Source: Sulfuritalea sp.
GTDB taxonomy: Bacteria > Pseudomonadota > Gammaproteobacteria > Burkholderiales > Rhodocyclaceae
NCBI GenBank assembly: GCA_030247575.1
Contig: JAOTRV010000007.1
Span: 1-64,000, forward strand
Direction of reading: 5' to 3'
DNA length: 64,000 bases
The position numbers and the translations under genes were made by a program. Each line of letters opens with the position of its first letter. The stretch's first letter is position 1. Positions 33,145 to 40,851 of this stretch are shown in pieces. Under the pieces are notes generated by a model. That model was not told where the DNA came from, ran no database searches, and was given only the letters and a program-made list of their open reading frames with translations.

Positions 33145-33435
33145 TTACATGTGGTCTACCGAACCCGGCAGCTTGTAGAAGGTGGGATGGCGATACACCT
33201 TGTCCTCGGCGGGATCGAAGTACATGTCCTTGTCGCCCGGGTCGCTGGCGACGATCTGGTCGGAGCGCACCACCCAGACGCTGCTGCCTTCCTGGCGCCG
33301 GGTATACACGTCGCGCGCCATCTGCACCGCCATTTTCGGGTCGGCGGCGTGCAAGCTGCCGCAGTGCTTGTGGTCGAGGCCGGCCTTGGTGCGGACGAAA
33401 ACTTCCCACAGCGGCCATTCGTTTTCAGGTTTCAT
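33145..33435 (-). CDS. paaB: Phenylacetyl-CoA epoxidase subunit PaaB
   Basis: 96 residues from ATG 33435. [20 protein letters not shown] and [20 protein letters not shown] are characteristic; the C-terminus ends KLPGSVDHM. PaaB bridges PaaAC dimers. It overlaps the end of paaA by 4 bases. Confidence 0.96.
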   Translation of the reverse strand: MKPENEWPLWEVFVRTKAGLDHKHCGSLHAADPKMAVQMARDVYTRRQEGSSVWVVRSDQIVASDPGDKDMYFDPAEDKVYRHPTFYKLPGSVDHM

Positions 33436-34436
33436 GCTGCCTCCTTCAATTCGGATTTCCTGGCGTGGGCCAGCGCCGCTTCGCGCACCCATTCGCCCTC
33501 TTCCCACGCCTTGACCCGCGCCGCCAGCCGTTCGCGGTTGCAGGGGCCGTCGCCGCCCACCACGCGCCAGAATTCGGCCCAGTCGATGACGCCGTAATCC
33601 CAATGCTGGCGCTCCTCGTTCCAGCGCAGGTCAGGATCGGGGAAGGTCACGCCCAGCACTTCGGCCTGCTGCATGGCGGCGTCGACGAACTTCTGCCGCA
33701 GCGTGTCGTTGCTGACGCGCTTGATGCCCCAGCGCATGCCCTGCGCCGAATTCGGGCTCTGGTCGTCGGGCGGGCCGAACATCATCAGGCAGGGCCACCA
33801 CCAGCGGTTCACCGCCTCCTGCACCATGGCCTTTTGCGCGTCGGTGCCGTCCTTCATCATCACCAGCAGGCTGTCGAAACCCTGGCGCTGGTGGAAACTT
33901 TCCTCGCGGCAGATGCGCACCATGGCGCGCGCATAGGGCGCGTAGGAGCAGCGGCAGATCGGCACCTGGTTCATGATCGCCGCGCCATCCACCAGCCAGC
34001 CGATGGCGCCGACATCGGCCCAGGTCAGCGTCGGATAGTTGAAGATCGAGCTGTACTTGGCCTTGCCCGTATGCAGGGCGTCGAGCATCTGGTCGCGACT
34101 GCTGCCCAGGGTCTCGGCCGCGGCGTAAAGATAAAGGCCGTGGCCGCCCTCGTCCTGCACCTTGGCCAGCAGGATGGACTTGCGCTTGAGCGTCGGCGCG
34201 CGGGTGATCCAGTTGCCCTCGGGCAGCATTCCGACGATCTCGGAATGCGCGTGCTGGCTGATCTGGCGCAGCAGGGTCTTGCGGTAATTCTCCGGCATCC
34301 AGTCCTTGGCTTCGATGAAGTCGCCGGCGTCGATGCGGTTGTCGAAGCGCTGCTGCAATTGCGCTTCCTCGGCCGTGCGCAACGCAGGCTTGTCGCCGCC
34401 CTCGTCGCGCATGGTGTCCATGGCTTGTGTGTACAT
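33432..34436 (-). CDS. paaA: Phenylacetyl-CoA epoxidase catalytic subunit PaaA
   Basis: 334 residues from ATG 34436, preceded by AAGGAAACAGGCC. Diiron ligands sit in the ferritin-like motifs [20 protein letters not shown] and [17 protein letters not shown]. It introduces one oxygen atom into the ring of phenylacetyl-CoA. First of paaABCDE; the later pathway genes (paaG, paaZ, paaK) are not in this window. Upstream is a symmetric TGATACATT/AATGTATCA pair. Confidence 0.97.
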   Translation of the reverse strand: MYTQAMDTMRDEGGDKPALRTAEEAQLQQRFDNRIDAGDFIEAKDWMPENYRKTLLRQISQHAHSEIVGMLPEGNWITRAPTLKRKSILLAKVQDEGGHGLYLYAAAETLGSSRDQMLDALHTGKAKYSSIFNYPTLTWADVGAIGWLVDGAAIMNQVPICRCSYAPYARAMVRICREESFHQRQGFDSLLVMMKDGTDAQKAMVQEAVNRWWWPCLMMFGPPDDQSPNSAQGMRWGIKRVSNDTLRQKFVDAAMQQAEVLGVTFPDPDLRWNEERQHWDYGVIDWAEFWRVVGGDGPCNRERLAARVKAWEEGEWVREAALAHARKSELKEAA

Positions 34437-34500
34437 GGCCTGTTTCCTTCTGCCTGCTGCTGTCGCGGGCGCCTGCGGGCAGGGAAGGCCGCCGCAGACG

Positions 34501-34540
34501 TGATACATTTTTATTAACTTGCTTTAAGTCTAATGTATCA
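34501..34540. promoter_or_regulatory. Inverted repeat upstream of paaA
   Basis: TGATACATT (34501-34509) and AATGTATCA (34532-34540), perfect 9-bp arms 22 bases apart in an AT-rich patch 65 bases before paaA. It may be the operator of the paa regulator, which is not encoded nearby. The rest of the 239-bp gap 34437-34675 holds nothing else evident. Confidence 0.45.
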
Positions 34541-34675
34541 TTTAATCGCTGTCAATCGAAACCCGAACGGACGCCGCGCGCGGATACGGCGCGCAGGAAC
34601 GTGCCGGCGCCGGTGCTATGGGGTGCGAAGTGGTTGATTCCGGCGGCCGGTGCGGCCGGGCGCTGCGCTGGCAGA

Positions 34676-35578
34676 TCAGCCGGCAGCCGGGGCAGTCCAG
34701 GGGGCGACGCGCTCGTGATAGCGCGCCCGGTAGAGCAGGCGGCGCTTTTCCGTTGTCTCGGTGAAGCCGGAGCGGTCGTGCAGGACGTTGTTGCAGACCA
34801 GCCCCATGCCCGGTTCCAGGCGTCCGTGCAGGGTCCACGGCGTCGGCGCCGCGAGCAGGCGGGTCAGGGCGGCGACCGCCGCCTGCGTGGCGGCGTCCGT
34901 ACGCCATTCGATGCTGATGGTGCGCGCGGTGTAGCGCATGTGCAGATAGCCCTCGCCATCGACCGAGAACACCGGCCCCGGCTGCGCGGGGCGTGCGACG
35001 CCGCCGTCGTCCATGCGCGGCGGAATGACCATCGCATCGACCCGCGACAGGGCGCGGATATGGTCCGGATTCTCGTCGCGCAGCAGGATGTAGGCGATCT
35101 CGTGATCGAGCAGCTGATTCTCGCCGCCCGTCGCGGCGCTCTGCACGCAATGCAGGATCAGGCCGCGCACCGTGCGCTCGGGCAGGTTGTAGTAGCCGTC
35201 GGTGTGCCAGCGGATCGGCTTGTCGGTGTAGGGGATGAATTCCTTGCGCTCGCCGCGCATTTCGGCGCCCGTTACCGAGATCGGCGAAATCGCGTCGTCG
35301 TCGGTCAGCCAGTGGCTGTCGAGGCGATGCAGGCCGAGCTGGGCGCCCAGCCGGCGCGGTATCTCCTTGTCGGCGTTGCCCACCGTGTTGCTGGTGTAGA
35401 TGGCCATGTTGGCAATGGCGCAACGCGCGAGCAGGGCATCGCGTTCGCTTGCGCCGAGCGCGCGCGGATCGTCGAGCGGCACCAGAATGTCCTCGATGCG
35501 GCGCGGCGCGCCGTCGAGTTTCTTTTCGCGCCACTGCCGGTAGCTCGCGGCGGCGTCGAGATCGAAAGGTCCCGCCAT
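34676..35578 (-). CDS. TauD/TfdA-like Fe(II)/2-oxoglutarate dioxygenase
   Basis: 300 residues from ATG 35578. The iron-binding HxD is in IRWHTDGYYN near residue 124; the distal His appears in NNVLHDRSGF; the 2-oxoglutarate Arg may lie in RRLLYRARYHER. The family includes taurine and gamma-butyrobetaine hydroxylases. Last gene of the leftward sulfur-related set, 10 bases after the 214-aa gene. A role releasing sulfite from an organosulfonate is possible but not demonstrated. Confidence 0.8.
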   Translation of the reverse strand: MAGPFDLDAAASYRQWREKKLDGAPRRIEDILVPLDDPRALGASERDALLARCAIANMAIYTSNTVGNADKEIPRRLGAQLGLHRLDSHWLTDDDAISPISVTGAEMRGERKEFIPYTDKPIRWHTDGYYNLPERTVRGLILHCVQSAATGGENQLLDHEIAYILLRDENPDHIRALSRVDAMVIPPRMDDGGVARPAQPGPVFSVDGEGYLHMRYTARTISIEWRTDAATQAAVAALTRLLAAPTPWTLHGRLEPGMGLVCNNVLHDRSGFTETTEKRRLLYRARYHERVAPWTAPAAG

Positions 35579-35588
35579 CGCGCTTCTC

Positions 35589-36233
35589 CTATTCGCCCGT
35601 TTCGCCGTTACCGGCCCGCGAAGCGGAATCCCCGGTATGCAGAGCACGCGAGCGTCTACTCCTGGCCTCGCCCGGGTGAAACAGGCCGGCCAGGGTTTTC
35701 TCGAGCGCCTTGATGGCCTCGGGCGACTCGATTTCCATGACCTGGTCGACCGCCCAGAGACGATCCTTCTCCGGCAGCACTTCCTTCAGGCAGGCGGCGA
35801 AGCAGCGGCGAAAGCCGAAGTCCGGCCCCTGCTCGGTGTAGCCGTGATCGGCGTACTCGTCGCCGCGCCGGTTGAACAGGTCGAGAAAGTATTGCCGGCA
35901 CTTGCCCGGCGCCACGTCGAACAGCAGCATGTCGCGATTGTCCTCGATGGCTGCCGCCATTCGCTGCGCCAGCGCCGTGGTGAATTCGCCGCGCTGTTCC
36001 GGCGTCAGCTCGCGGAAGGCGATGCGGTCCGCCGCCAGGGCGAGAAACACCATGAACTCGCAGACGAAATCGAAGTAGGCATCGCCCAGGTCGATGTCGT
36101 ACTCGGCCTCGCGCATGCGCTTGATCGAATCGATCGCCAGCTTCCAGCCCAGCATCGCAATGACGCTGGCGAGCTCGGTCATCGACCGCGGCTTGCCGCC
36201 GGTGTGAAACGTGGAGCGAATCCTAACGGCCAT
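35589..36233 (-). CDS. Conserved hypothetical protein, 214 aa
   Basis: Begins MAVRIRSTFHTGGKPRSMTE; Met 18 (36182) is an alternative start. Mostly helical (LGWKLAIDSIKRMREAEYDI, YFDFVCEFMVFLALAADRIA) with CRQYFLDLFNRRGDEYADHG. No family recognised. The last 25 or so residues are Arg/Ser-rich and include a fragment resembling the 23-bp element (35650-35663). It is coupled to the dioxygenase gene (10-base gap) and follows the DsrC paralogue, so a sulfur-related role is inferred from context only. Confidence 0.6.
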   Translation of the reverse strand: MAVRIRSTFHTGGKPRSMTELASVIAMLGWKLAIDSIKRMREAEYDIDLGDAYFDFVCEFMVFLALAADRIAFRELTPEQRGEFTTALAQRMAAAIEDNRDMLLFDVAPGKCRQYFLDLFNRRGDEYADHGYTEQGPDFGFRRCFAACLKEVLPEKDRLWAVDQVMEIESPEAIKALEKTLAGLFHPGEARSRRSRALHTGDSASRAGNGETGE

Positions 36234-36271
36234 GTTTTATACCAGTCGAGCGCAGCGAGCCAACTTAGTCA

Positions 36272-36289
36272 CCCCCGCCCGGGCGGGGG
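36272..36289. repeat. Perfect GC palindrome
   Basis: CCCCCGCCCGGGCGGGGG, 18 bases, in the gap between the 214-aa gene and the DsrC paralogue. It is likely part of an intergenic repeat; related GC-rich palindromes occur at 27580-27700 and 51045-51070. Confidence 0.6.
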
Positions 36290-36331
36290 ACGGGGGGTGG
36301 GGCGATTACTTGGCATTGCCCGCAGGGCAAC

Positions 36332-36380
36332 GCCGAAGGGAAAAGCCGGCTATTTTCAATAGCCGCCTTTTCCCTTCGGC
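36332..36380 (-). terminator. Very long hairpin spanning the stop of the DsrC-like gene
   Basis: Arms of 23 bases with one mismatch (GCCGAAGGGAAAAG at 36332-36345 pairing with 36367-36380, continued by GGCTATT/AATAGCC) and a TTC loop. The stem encodes the last residues and stop codon of the DsrC paralogue. There is no T tract, so it may act in mRNA stability or attenuation rather than as a simple terminator. Confidence 0.55.
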
Positions 36381-36694
36381 TGCGGCAAACCGCCGACCTT
36401 GCAGCCCTGCTTAGCGGCGCCGCCGTCGGGAAACAATTCGAACAGCAGCGCGCTGTCGGCTTCGGGCATGTCGCCTTCTTCCTGCAGGCCCTTGATCAGG
36501 TTGCGCATGTTCGGCGTGGCGCCGTCTTCCTTGAACTTGCTGCGCAGGTAATTGACGACCTTCCAGTGCTGATCGGTCATCGTGATGCCGCAGGCGGCGG
36601 CGATGACGTTAGCCGCCTCCTCGCTGAGATCCGGCTCCAGCAGGTAACCGTAGTCATCGACTTCTTTTTCAACGCCGTTGATGATGTAACTCAT
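36356..36694 (-). CDS. DsrC/TusE-family paralogue with altered cysteine pattern
   Basis: 112 residues from ATG 36694, preceded by AGAGGAGATTCC. The fold is clear: INGVEKEVDDYGYLLEPDLS, MTDQHWKVVNYLRSKF, FPDGGAAKQGCKVGGLPQP. DsrC proper ends KQACKIAGLPKPTGCV, with two redox Cys ten residues apart. Here the first (CysB, residue 98) is kept but the penultimate CysA is replaced in the ending KGKGGY. E. coli TusE shows the opposite (CysA kept, CysB lost). It cannot form the intramolecular DsrC trisulfide loop, so a sulfur-carrier, regulatory or decoy role is possible. Confidence 0.85.
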   Translation of the reverse strand: MSYIINGVEKEVDDYGYLLEPDLSEEAANVIAAACGITMTDQHWKVVNYLRSKFKEDGATPNMRNLIKGLQEEGDMPEADSALLFELFPDGGAAKQGCKVGGLPQPKGKGGY

Positions 36695-36850
36695 GGAATC
36701 TCCTCTGAAATAATCGCCCCTTCCCAAGGGGGCGAAGGTGGGGTTTCGCGACACACCGCGTTGTGCCCCCGTAGCCGGCCGGCAATGCAGTGCCGGCCGT
36801 GGGACGGAGCCGGTGGATGGGTCACTCAAAAATCGCCTTGAAGCAGGCTG

Positions 36851-37333
36851 TCAGGCCTTCTTCAAATAGAACTCATGTACGCCGCGTCCGGACTCGTGCG
36901 CAAACACCAGTTCGGCGGCGCCGGCCTTGGCCCAGGACGTGATGTCGTCGGCCGAGCCGGGACAATCGCTGACCAGTTGCAGCACCTCGCCGGCCTTCAT
37001 GCCGTCGAGCAGCTTCTTCGCCTGCACGATGGGGCCGGGACAGGACACGCCGCGCATGTCCAGCGTCACGTGCGCGACCGGCGTGGCGTTGGCGCCGCCG
37101 GCGCGCTGGATCAGGTAGGCGCTCTTGTGGCCGCCCAGCTTTTCGGTGCCGAGCACGACGTTGCCGGTCACCTTGGCCCAGGCGAACAGATCGTCGGCGG
37201 TGCCCGGACAGTCGGAAATCAGGCGCAGGGTCTGGCCCGGCTGCAAATCGTCGATGAGCTTCTTGGCGCCCAGGAGCGGAGCCGGACAGGGCAGGCCGCT
37301 CACATCGAGCGTCAGGGTGGCAGTTTCGGACAT
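36851..37333 (-). CDS. Tandem TusA-family sulfur-carrier protein
   Basis: 160 residues with two complete TusA/SirA domains. The CPxP motifs are LPCPAPLLGAKKLIDDL near residue 16 and VSCPGPIVQAKKLLDGM near residue 98. Each repeat ends with a CPG(T/S)ADD segment (LISDCPGTADDLF, LVSDCPGSADDIT). Single-domain TusA hands sulfane sulfur to DsrEFH or TusBCD; two carriers in one chain could shuttle between sites. It lies between the Cas6-like gene (38-base gap) and the DsrC paralogue (156-base gap). Confidence 0.92.
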   Translation of the reverse strand: MSETATLTLDVSGLPCPAPLLGAKKLIDDLQPGQTLRLISDCPGTADDLFAWAKVTGNVVLGTEKLGGHKSAYLIQRAGGANATPVAHVTLDMRGVSCPGPIVQAKKLLDGMKAGEVLQLVSDCPGSADDITSWAKAGAAELVFAHESGRGVHEFYLKKA

Positions 37334-37371
37334 GAATATCTCCTCGTTCGCTATGTTTGTTGGTTCAAAGG

Positions 37372-37998
37372 TCAGGCGCCGACGGCGACGACCGATTTGT
37401 GTGGAATGAAAATGCCGCAGCCCAGCGCACGGTGCGCGCCCAGACCGGCTTCCTGCATCGCCAGCGACTCGGCAGCCGCCAGGCCGTGCAGCATCAGGCT
37501 GAAGCCGCGCACCAGCCCCTGCGCCGTATGTAGTTGACCGGCCTTGCCGGTAATCAGTTGCGGCTTGAGGCCGCGTTCGGCCAGCAGTGCCTTGCAGCGG
37601 GCGATGAAGTCGATCTCGTCATCGGTGCCGACGCTGACCAAGTGCGAATAGACCACGCCGCGCGCCGGAAGCAGCGGGCGGATGCTGCTCGCGCCGACGG
37701 CCAGCCAGGCGCCGTCGAGGTCGAGGCGGACGCCGGCCAGAGAGTCGGCGCTGGCGCTACGGTGAATCGGCAAACGCAAAGCCAGCCGGCTGCGGCGCCC
37801 GACGTAGCTCTGGCCGTTGCCGTGCGCCAGCCCCGACAGGGGCAGGATGCCGGCCTCGGGCTCGTCGTCGAACCACGGCAGGGCGCGCCGCACCGCCAGC
37901 GACAAGGCATCGGCGTGGTCCTCGACCAGGGTTGCCTCTTCGAGAGAGAACACCACGTCGACCATCAGCGCTGAAGCCTCGCCCGGCGAGTAGTTCAC
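37372..37998 (-). CDS. Cas6/Cmx6-like protein without a CRISPR array
   Basis: 208 residues. N-terminal VDVVFSLEEATLVEDHADAL and RALPWFDDEPEAGILPLSGL, the middle RLPIHRSASADSLAGVRLDL and ASSIRPLLPARGVVYSHLVS, and the glycine-rich end LGAHRALGCGIFIPHKSV resemble the type I-MYXAN Cas6/Cmx6 family of RNA-binding RAMP endonucleases. No repeat array or other cas gene is in the window. It overlaps the 83-aa gene by 4 bases and precedes the tandem TusA gene, so it belongs to a sulfur-metabolism operon. An RNA-processing or tRNA-related role is inference; the catalytic residues cannot be assigned. Confidence 0.72.
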   Translation of the reverse strand: MNYSPGEASALMVDVVFSLEEATLVEDHADALSLAVRRALPWFDDEPEAGILPLSGLAHGNGQSYVGRRSRLALRLPIHRSASADSLAGVRLDLDGAWLAVGASSIRPLLPARGVVYSHLVSVGTDDEIDFIARCKALLAERGLKPQLITGKAGQLHTAQGLVRGFSLMLHGLAAAESLAMQEAGLGAHRALGCGIFIPHKSVVAVGA

Positions 37999-38246
37999 TC
38001 CGCCCCCTGTTCCTTGCCGGCCATGCCGGGCTGGGCCGCGGCCCAGTCGGACAGCACCTTGCCCCAGCGCGCCGCCGTGACCGGATCGACATCGAATATG
38101 GTGAAGCGGCTGCGCTCGCGAATGCGCGTGCGCAGCAGGGGCATGCCGCCGGCCTCGAAGACGAACTGCTGCAGTTCGATCTCCTGATTGCCGATGGGAA
38201 CACGAAATTTGTCGAGCGAAGTGACGGTATCCAATGGAGTTTCCAA
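37995..38246 (-). CDS. Hypothetical protein, 83 aa, partner of the Cas6-like gene
   Basis: METPLDTVTSLDKFRVPIGN then ELQQFVFEAGGMPLLRTRIR and FTIFDVDPVTAARWGKVLSD. A compact, probably alpha/beta protein with no recognised family. It is the first gene of the leftward set, with its stop overlapping the Cas6-like start by 4 bases, and is divergent from dsrA. Confidence 0.7.
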   Translation of the reverse strand: METPLDTVTSLDKFRVPIGNQEIELQQFVFEAGGMPLLRTRIRERSRFTIFDVDPVTAARWGKVLSDWAAAQPGMAGKEQGAE

Positions 38247-38313
38247 TCTCTATGGGGGCGGACTATGGCACCAGCGACCGGTCAACGACCATCACCGAAT
38301 GGGAGTGCAAGCA

Positions 38314-38346
38314 TATAACCCTTTGGGGTAGGTCGAATTACCTACC
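38314..38346. promoter_or_regulatory. dsr promoter region with inverted repeat
   Basis: A TATAAC -10-like box (38314-38319) is followed by GGTAGGT-N6-ACCTACC (38327-38333 and 38340-38346), perfect 7-bp arms, within the 175-bp region between the divergent 83-aa gene and dsrA. The repeat would lie at or just after the transcription start, as expected for a repressor site. No -35 stands out. Confidence 0.45.
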
Positions 38347-38421
38347 GGGAGTATGGTTTGTGCACCGCACAGACTCTTACCATCCTCAAATCGTTTTACC
38401 CCGACCACGAGGAGAGAGACC

Positions 38422-39717
38422 ATGGCCAAGCCCATGCACCCAACACCGAACCTGGATCAACTGGAAAGCGGCCCCTGGCCGAGCTTTGTTACCGGCCTCA
38501 AGCGACTGGCCAAGGACAAGGACTACGTGGTCGACATTCTCGGCCACCTCGAGCATTCCTACCAGACCCGCAAGGGCTACTGGAAGGGCGGCACCGTCGG
38601 CGTCCGCGGCTACGGTGGCGGCATTATCCCGCGCTTCACCGAAATCAAGGACGACAAGGGCCAGCCGGTGTTCAAGGACGCCGCCGAGTTCCACACCATC
38701 CGCGTCATGCCGCCCCCCGGCATGCACTACAACACCGCGACGCTGCGCCAGTTCTGCGACATCTGGGAAAAGCACGGCTCCGGCCTGATCGCCCTGCACG
38801 GCCAGTCGGGCGACATCATGTTCCAGGGCGCCACCACGGAAAACGTACAGAAGGCCTTCGACGAAATCAACGACATGGGCTTCGACCTCGGCGGCGCCGG
38901 CCCGGCCGTGCGTACCTCGATGTCCTGCGTCGGCGCCTCGCGCTGCGAGCAGTCCTGCTACGACGAAGCCAAGGCGCACCGTGAAGTGCTCAACACCTTC
39001 CTCGACGACATCCATCGTCCGGCCCTGCCCTACAAGTTCAAGTTCAAGTTCTCCGGCTGCCCCAACGACTGCATGAACTCGATCCAGCGTTCGGACATGG
39101 CCGTGATCGGCACCTGGCGCGACAACATCCGCACCGACGAGGCGCTGGCGAAGAAGTGGTTTGCCAAGCACGGCATGAACGAGCTGGTTAACGACGTCGT
39201 TGCCCGCTGCCCGACCAAGGCGATCCAGATCAAGGAAATCAAGGACGTCCGCAAGGCCGACCATTTCAGCAGCGTGGCGCTCAATGACAGCCAGGCCCTG
39301 GAAATCGACAACAAGGACTGCGTGCGCTGCATGCACTGCATCAACGTCATGACCGGCGCCCTGGCAACCGGCACCGACAAGGGCGCGACCATCCTGATGG
39401 GCGGCAAGCGCACGCTGAAGATCGGCGACCTGATGGGCACCGTGGTGGTTCCCTTCATGCCCCTGCAAACCGACGAGGACTACGAGAAGCTGGTCGAACT
39501 GGGCCAGAAGACCATCGACTTCTTTGCCGAGAACGCACTGGAGCATGAGCGCACCGGCGAAATGATCGAACGCATCGGCCTGGTCAACTTCCTCGAAGGC
39601 ATCGAGGTTGATATCGACGCCAACATGGTTTCCACGCCGCGCATGAACCCCTACGTCAATACCGCCGGCTGGGACGAGGAAGTCGCCAAGATCGCCGCCA
39701 AAAAAGCTGCAGCCTGA
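38422..39717 (+). CDS. dsrA: Dissimilatory sulfite reductase, alpha subunit (oxidative type)
   Basis: 431 residues from ATG 38422, preceded by GAGGAGAGAGACC. Siroheme-[4Fe-4S] ligands are in CVGASRCEQSCYDEAKA and the later SGCPNDCMNS; the inserted ferredoxin domain has CVRCMHCINVMTGA. In sulfur oxidisers DsrAB runs in reverse, oxidising DsrC-bound sulfur to sulfite in the cytoplasm. Context (dsrEFH, dsrL, no dsrD) supports the oxidative direction. First gene of the long rightward operon. Confidence 0.98.
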   Translation: MAKPMHPTPNLDQLESGPWPSFVTGLKRLAKDKDYVVDILGHLEHSYQTRKGYWKGGTVGVRGYGGGIIPRFTEIKDDKGQPVFKDAAEFHTIRVMPPPGMHYNTATLRQFCDIWEKHGSGLIALHGQSGDIMFQGATTENVQKAFDEINDMGFDLGGAGPAVRTSMSCVGASRCEQSCYDEAKAHREVLNTFLDDIHRPALPYKFKFKFSGCPNDCMNSIQRSDMAVIGTWRDNIRTDEALAKKWFAKHGMNELVNDVVARCPTKAIQIKEIKDVRKADHFSSVALNDSQALEIDNKDCVRCMHCINVMTGALATGTDKGATILMGGKRTLKIGDLMGTVVVPFMPLQTDEDYEKLVELGQKTIDFFAENALEHERTGEMIERIGLVNFLEGIEVDIDANMVSTPRMNPYVNTAGWDEEVAKIAAKKAAA

Positions 39718-39728
39718 AAGGATCGAGC

Positions 39729-40829
39729 ATGAACGCACAAGTCACTACACCTGCGCCCGCCGCCCCGCTGCGCAAAGCCATCGAATGCGGTGTGCCGGAC
39801 AACAAGCCTCACCTGCACCCGACGCTGCTGAAGAACTACGGCAACTGGAAGTATCACGACCGGCCCCGTCCCGGCGTGCTGCACCACGTGTCGCACAGCG
39901 GCGATGAAATCTGGACCGTGCGCGCCGGTACCCAGCGCCAGATGGACGTCTACACCATCCGCACGCTGTGCGACATCGCCGACAAGTTCGCCGAGGGCTT
40001 CGTTCGCTTCACCATCCGCTCCAACATCGAGTTCATGGTCGCCGACCCGAAGAAGGTCGACCCGATGATCGTCGAACTGGAGAAGAACGGTTTCCCGGTC
40101 GGTGGCACCGGCAACTCGGTGTCGATGGTGTCCCACACCCAGGGCTGGCTGCATTGCGACATCCCCGGCACCGACGCCTCCGGCGTGGTCAAGTCGATGA
40201 TGGACGAGCTCTACAACGAGTTCAAGACCGAAGAAATGCCCAATCGCGTGCACATGTCCACCTCCTGCTGCGAAATCAACTGCGGTGGCCAGGCCGACAT
40301 CGCGATCATCATCCAGCACACCAAGCCGCCCAAGATCAACCACGACATGGTCGCCAATGTTTGCGAGCGCCCCACCGTGGTCGCCCGCTGCCCCGTGGCC
40401 GCGATCCGTCCGGCACTGGTGAATGGCAAGCCCTCGCTCGAAGTCGATGAAAAGAAGTGCATCTGCTGCGGCGCCTGCTACCCCCCCTGCCCGCCGATGC
40501 AGATCAACGACCCGGAGCATTCCAAGCTGGCGATCTGGGTTGGCGGCAAGAACTCCAACGCACGCGGCAAGCCCACCTTCATGAAGATGGTCGCCTCCGG
40601 CCTGCCCAACAACGCGCCGCGCTGGCCCGAAGTCAACGCCGCAGTGGGCAACATCCTGCGCACCTACAAGGCCGACGCCCGTCCTTGGGAGCGTCTCTCA
40701 GACTGGATCGATCGCATCGGCTGGCCGCGCTTCTTCGAAAAGACCGGCCTGCCCTTCACCAAGTACCTGATCGACGACTGGCGTGGTTCGCGTGCCAATC
40801 TGAACGCTTCGACGCACATCCGTTTCTGA
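39729..40829 (+). CDS. dsrB: Dissimilatory sulfite reductase, beta subunit
   Basis: 366 residues. MSTSCCEINCGGQADIA and CPVAAIRP belong to the siroheme/cluster region; the ferredoxin insert reads CICCGACYPPCPPMQIND. The C-terminus IDRIGWPRFFEKTGL is typical of DsrB. It forms the alpha2beta2 enzyme with DsrA; catalysis uses the siroheme in this subunit. Eleven bases after dsrA. Confidence 0.98.
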   Translation: MNAQVTTPAPAAPLRKAIECGVPDNKPHLHPTLLKNYGNWKYHDRPRPGVLHHVSHSGDEIWTVRAGTQRQMDVYTIRTLCDIADKFAEGFVRFTIRSNIEFMVADPKKVDPMIVELEKNGFPVGGTGNSVSMVSHTQGWLHCDIPGTDASGVVKSMMDELYNEFKTEEMPNRVHMSTSCCEINCGGQADIAIIIQHTKPPKINHDMVANVCERPTVVARCPVAAIRPALVNGKPSLEVDEKKCICCGACYPPCPPMQINDPEHSKLAIWVGGKNSNARGKPTFMKMVASGLPNNAPRWPEVNAAVGNILRTYKADARPWERLSDWIDRIGWPRFFEKTGLPFTKYLIDDWRGSRANLNASTHIRF

Positions 40830-40851
40830 CGCTTTTTAGGAAAGTACGCCG

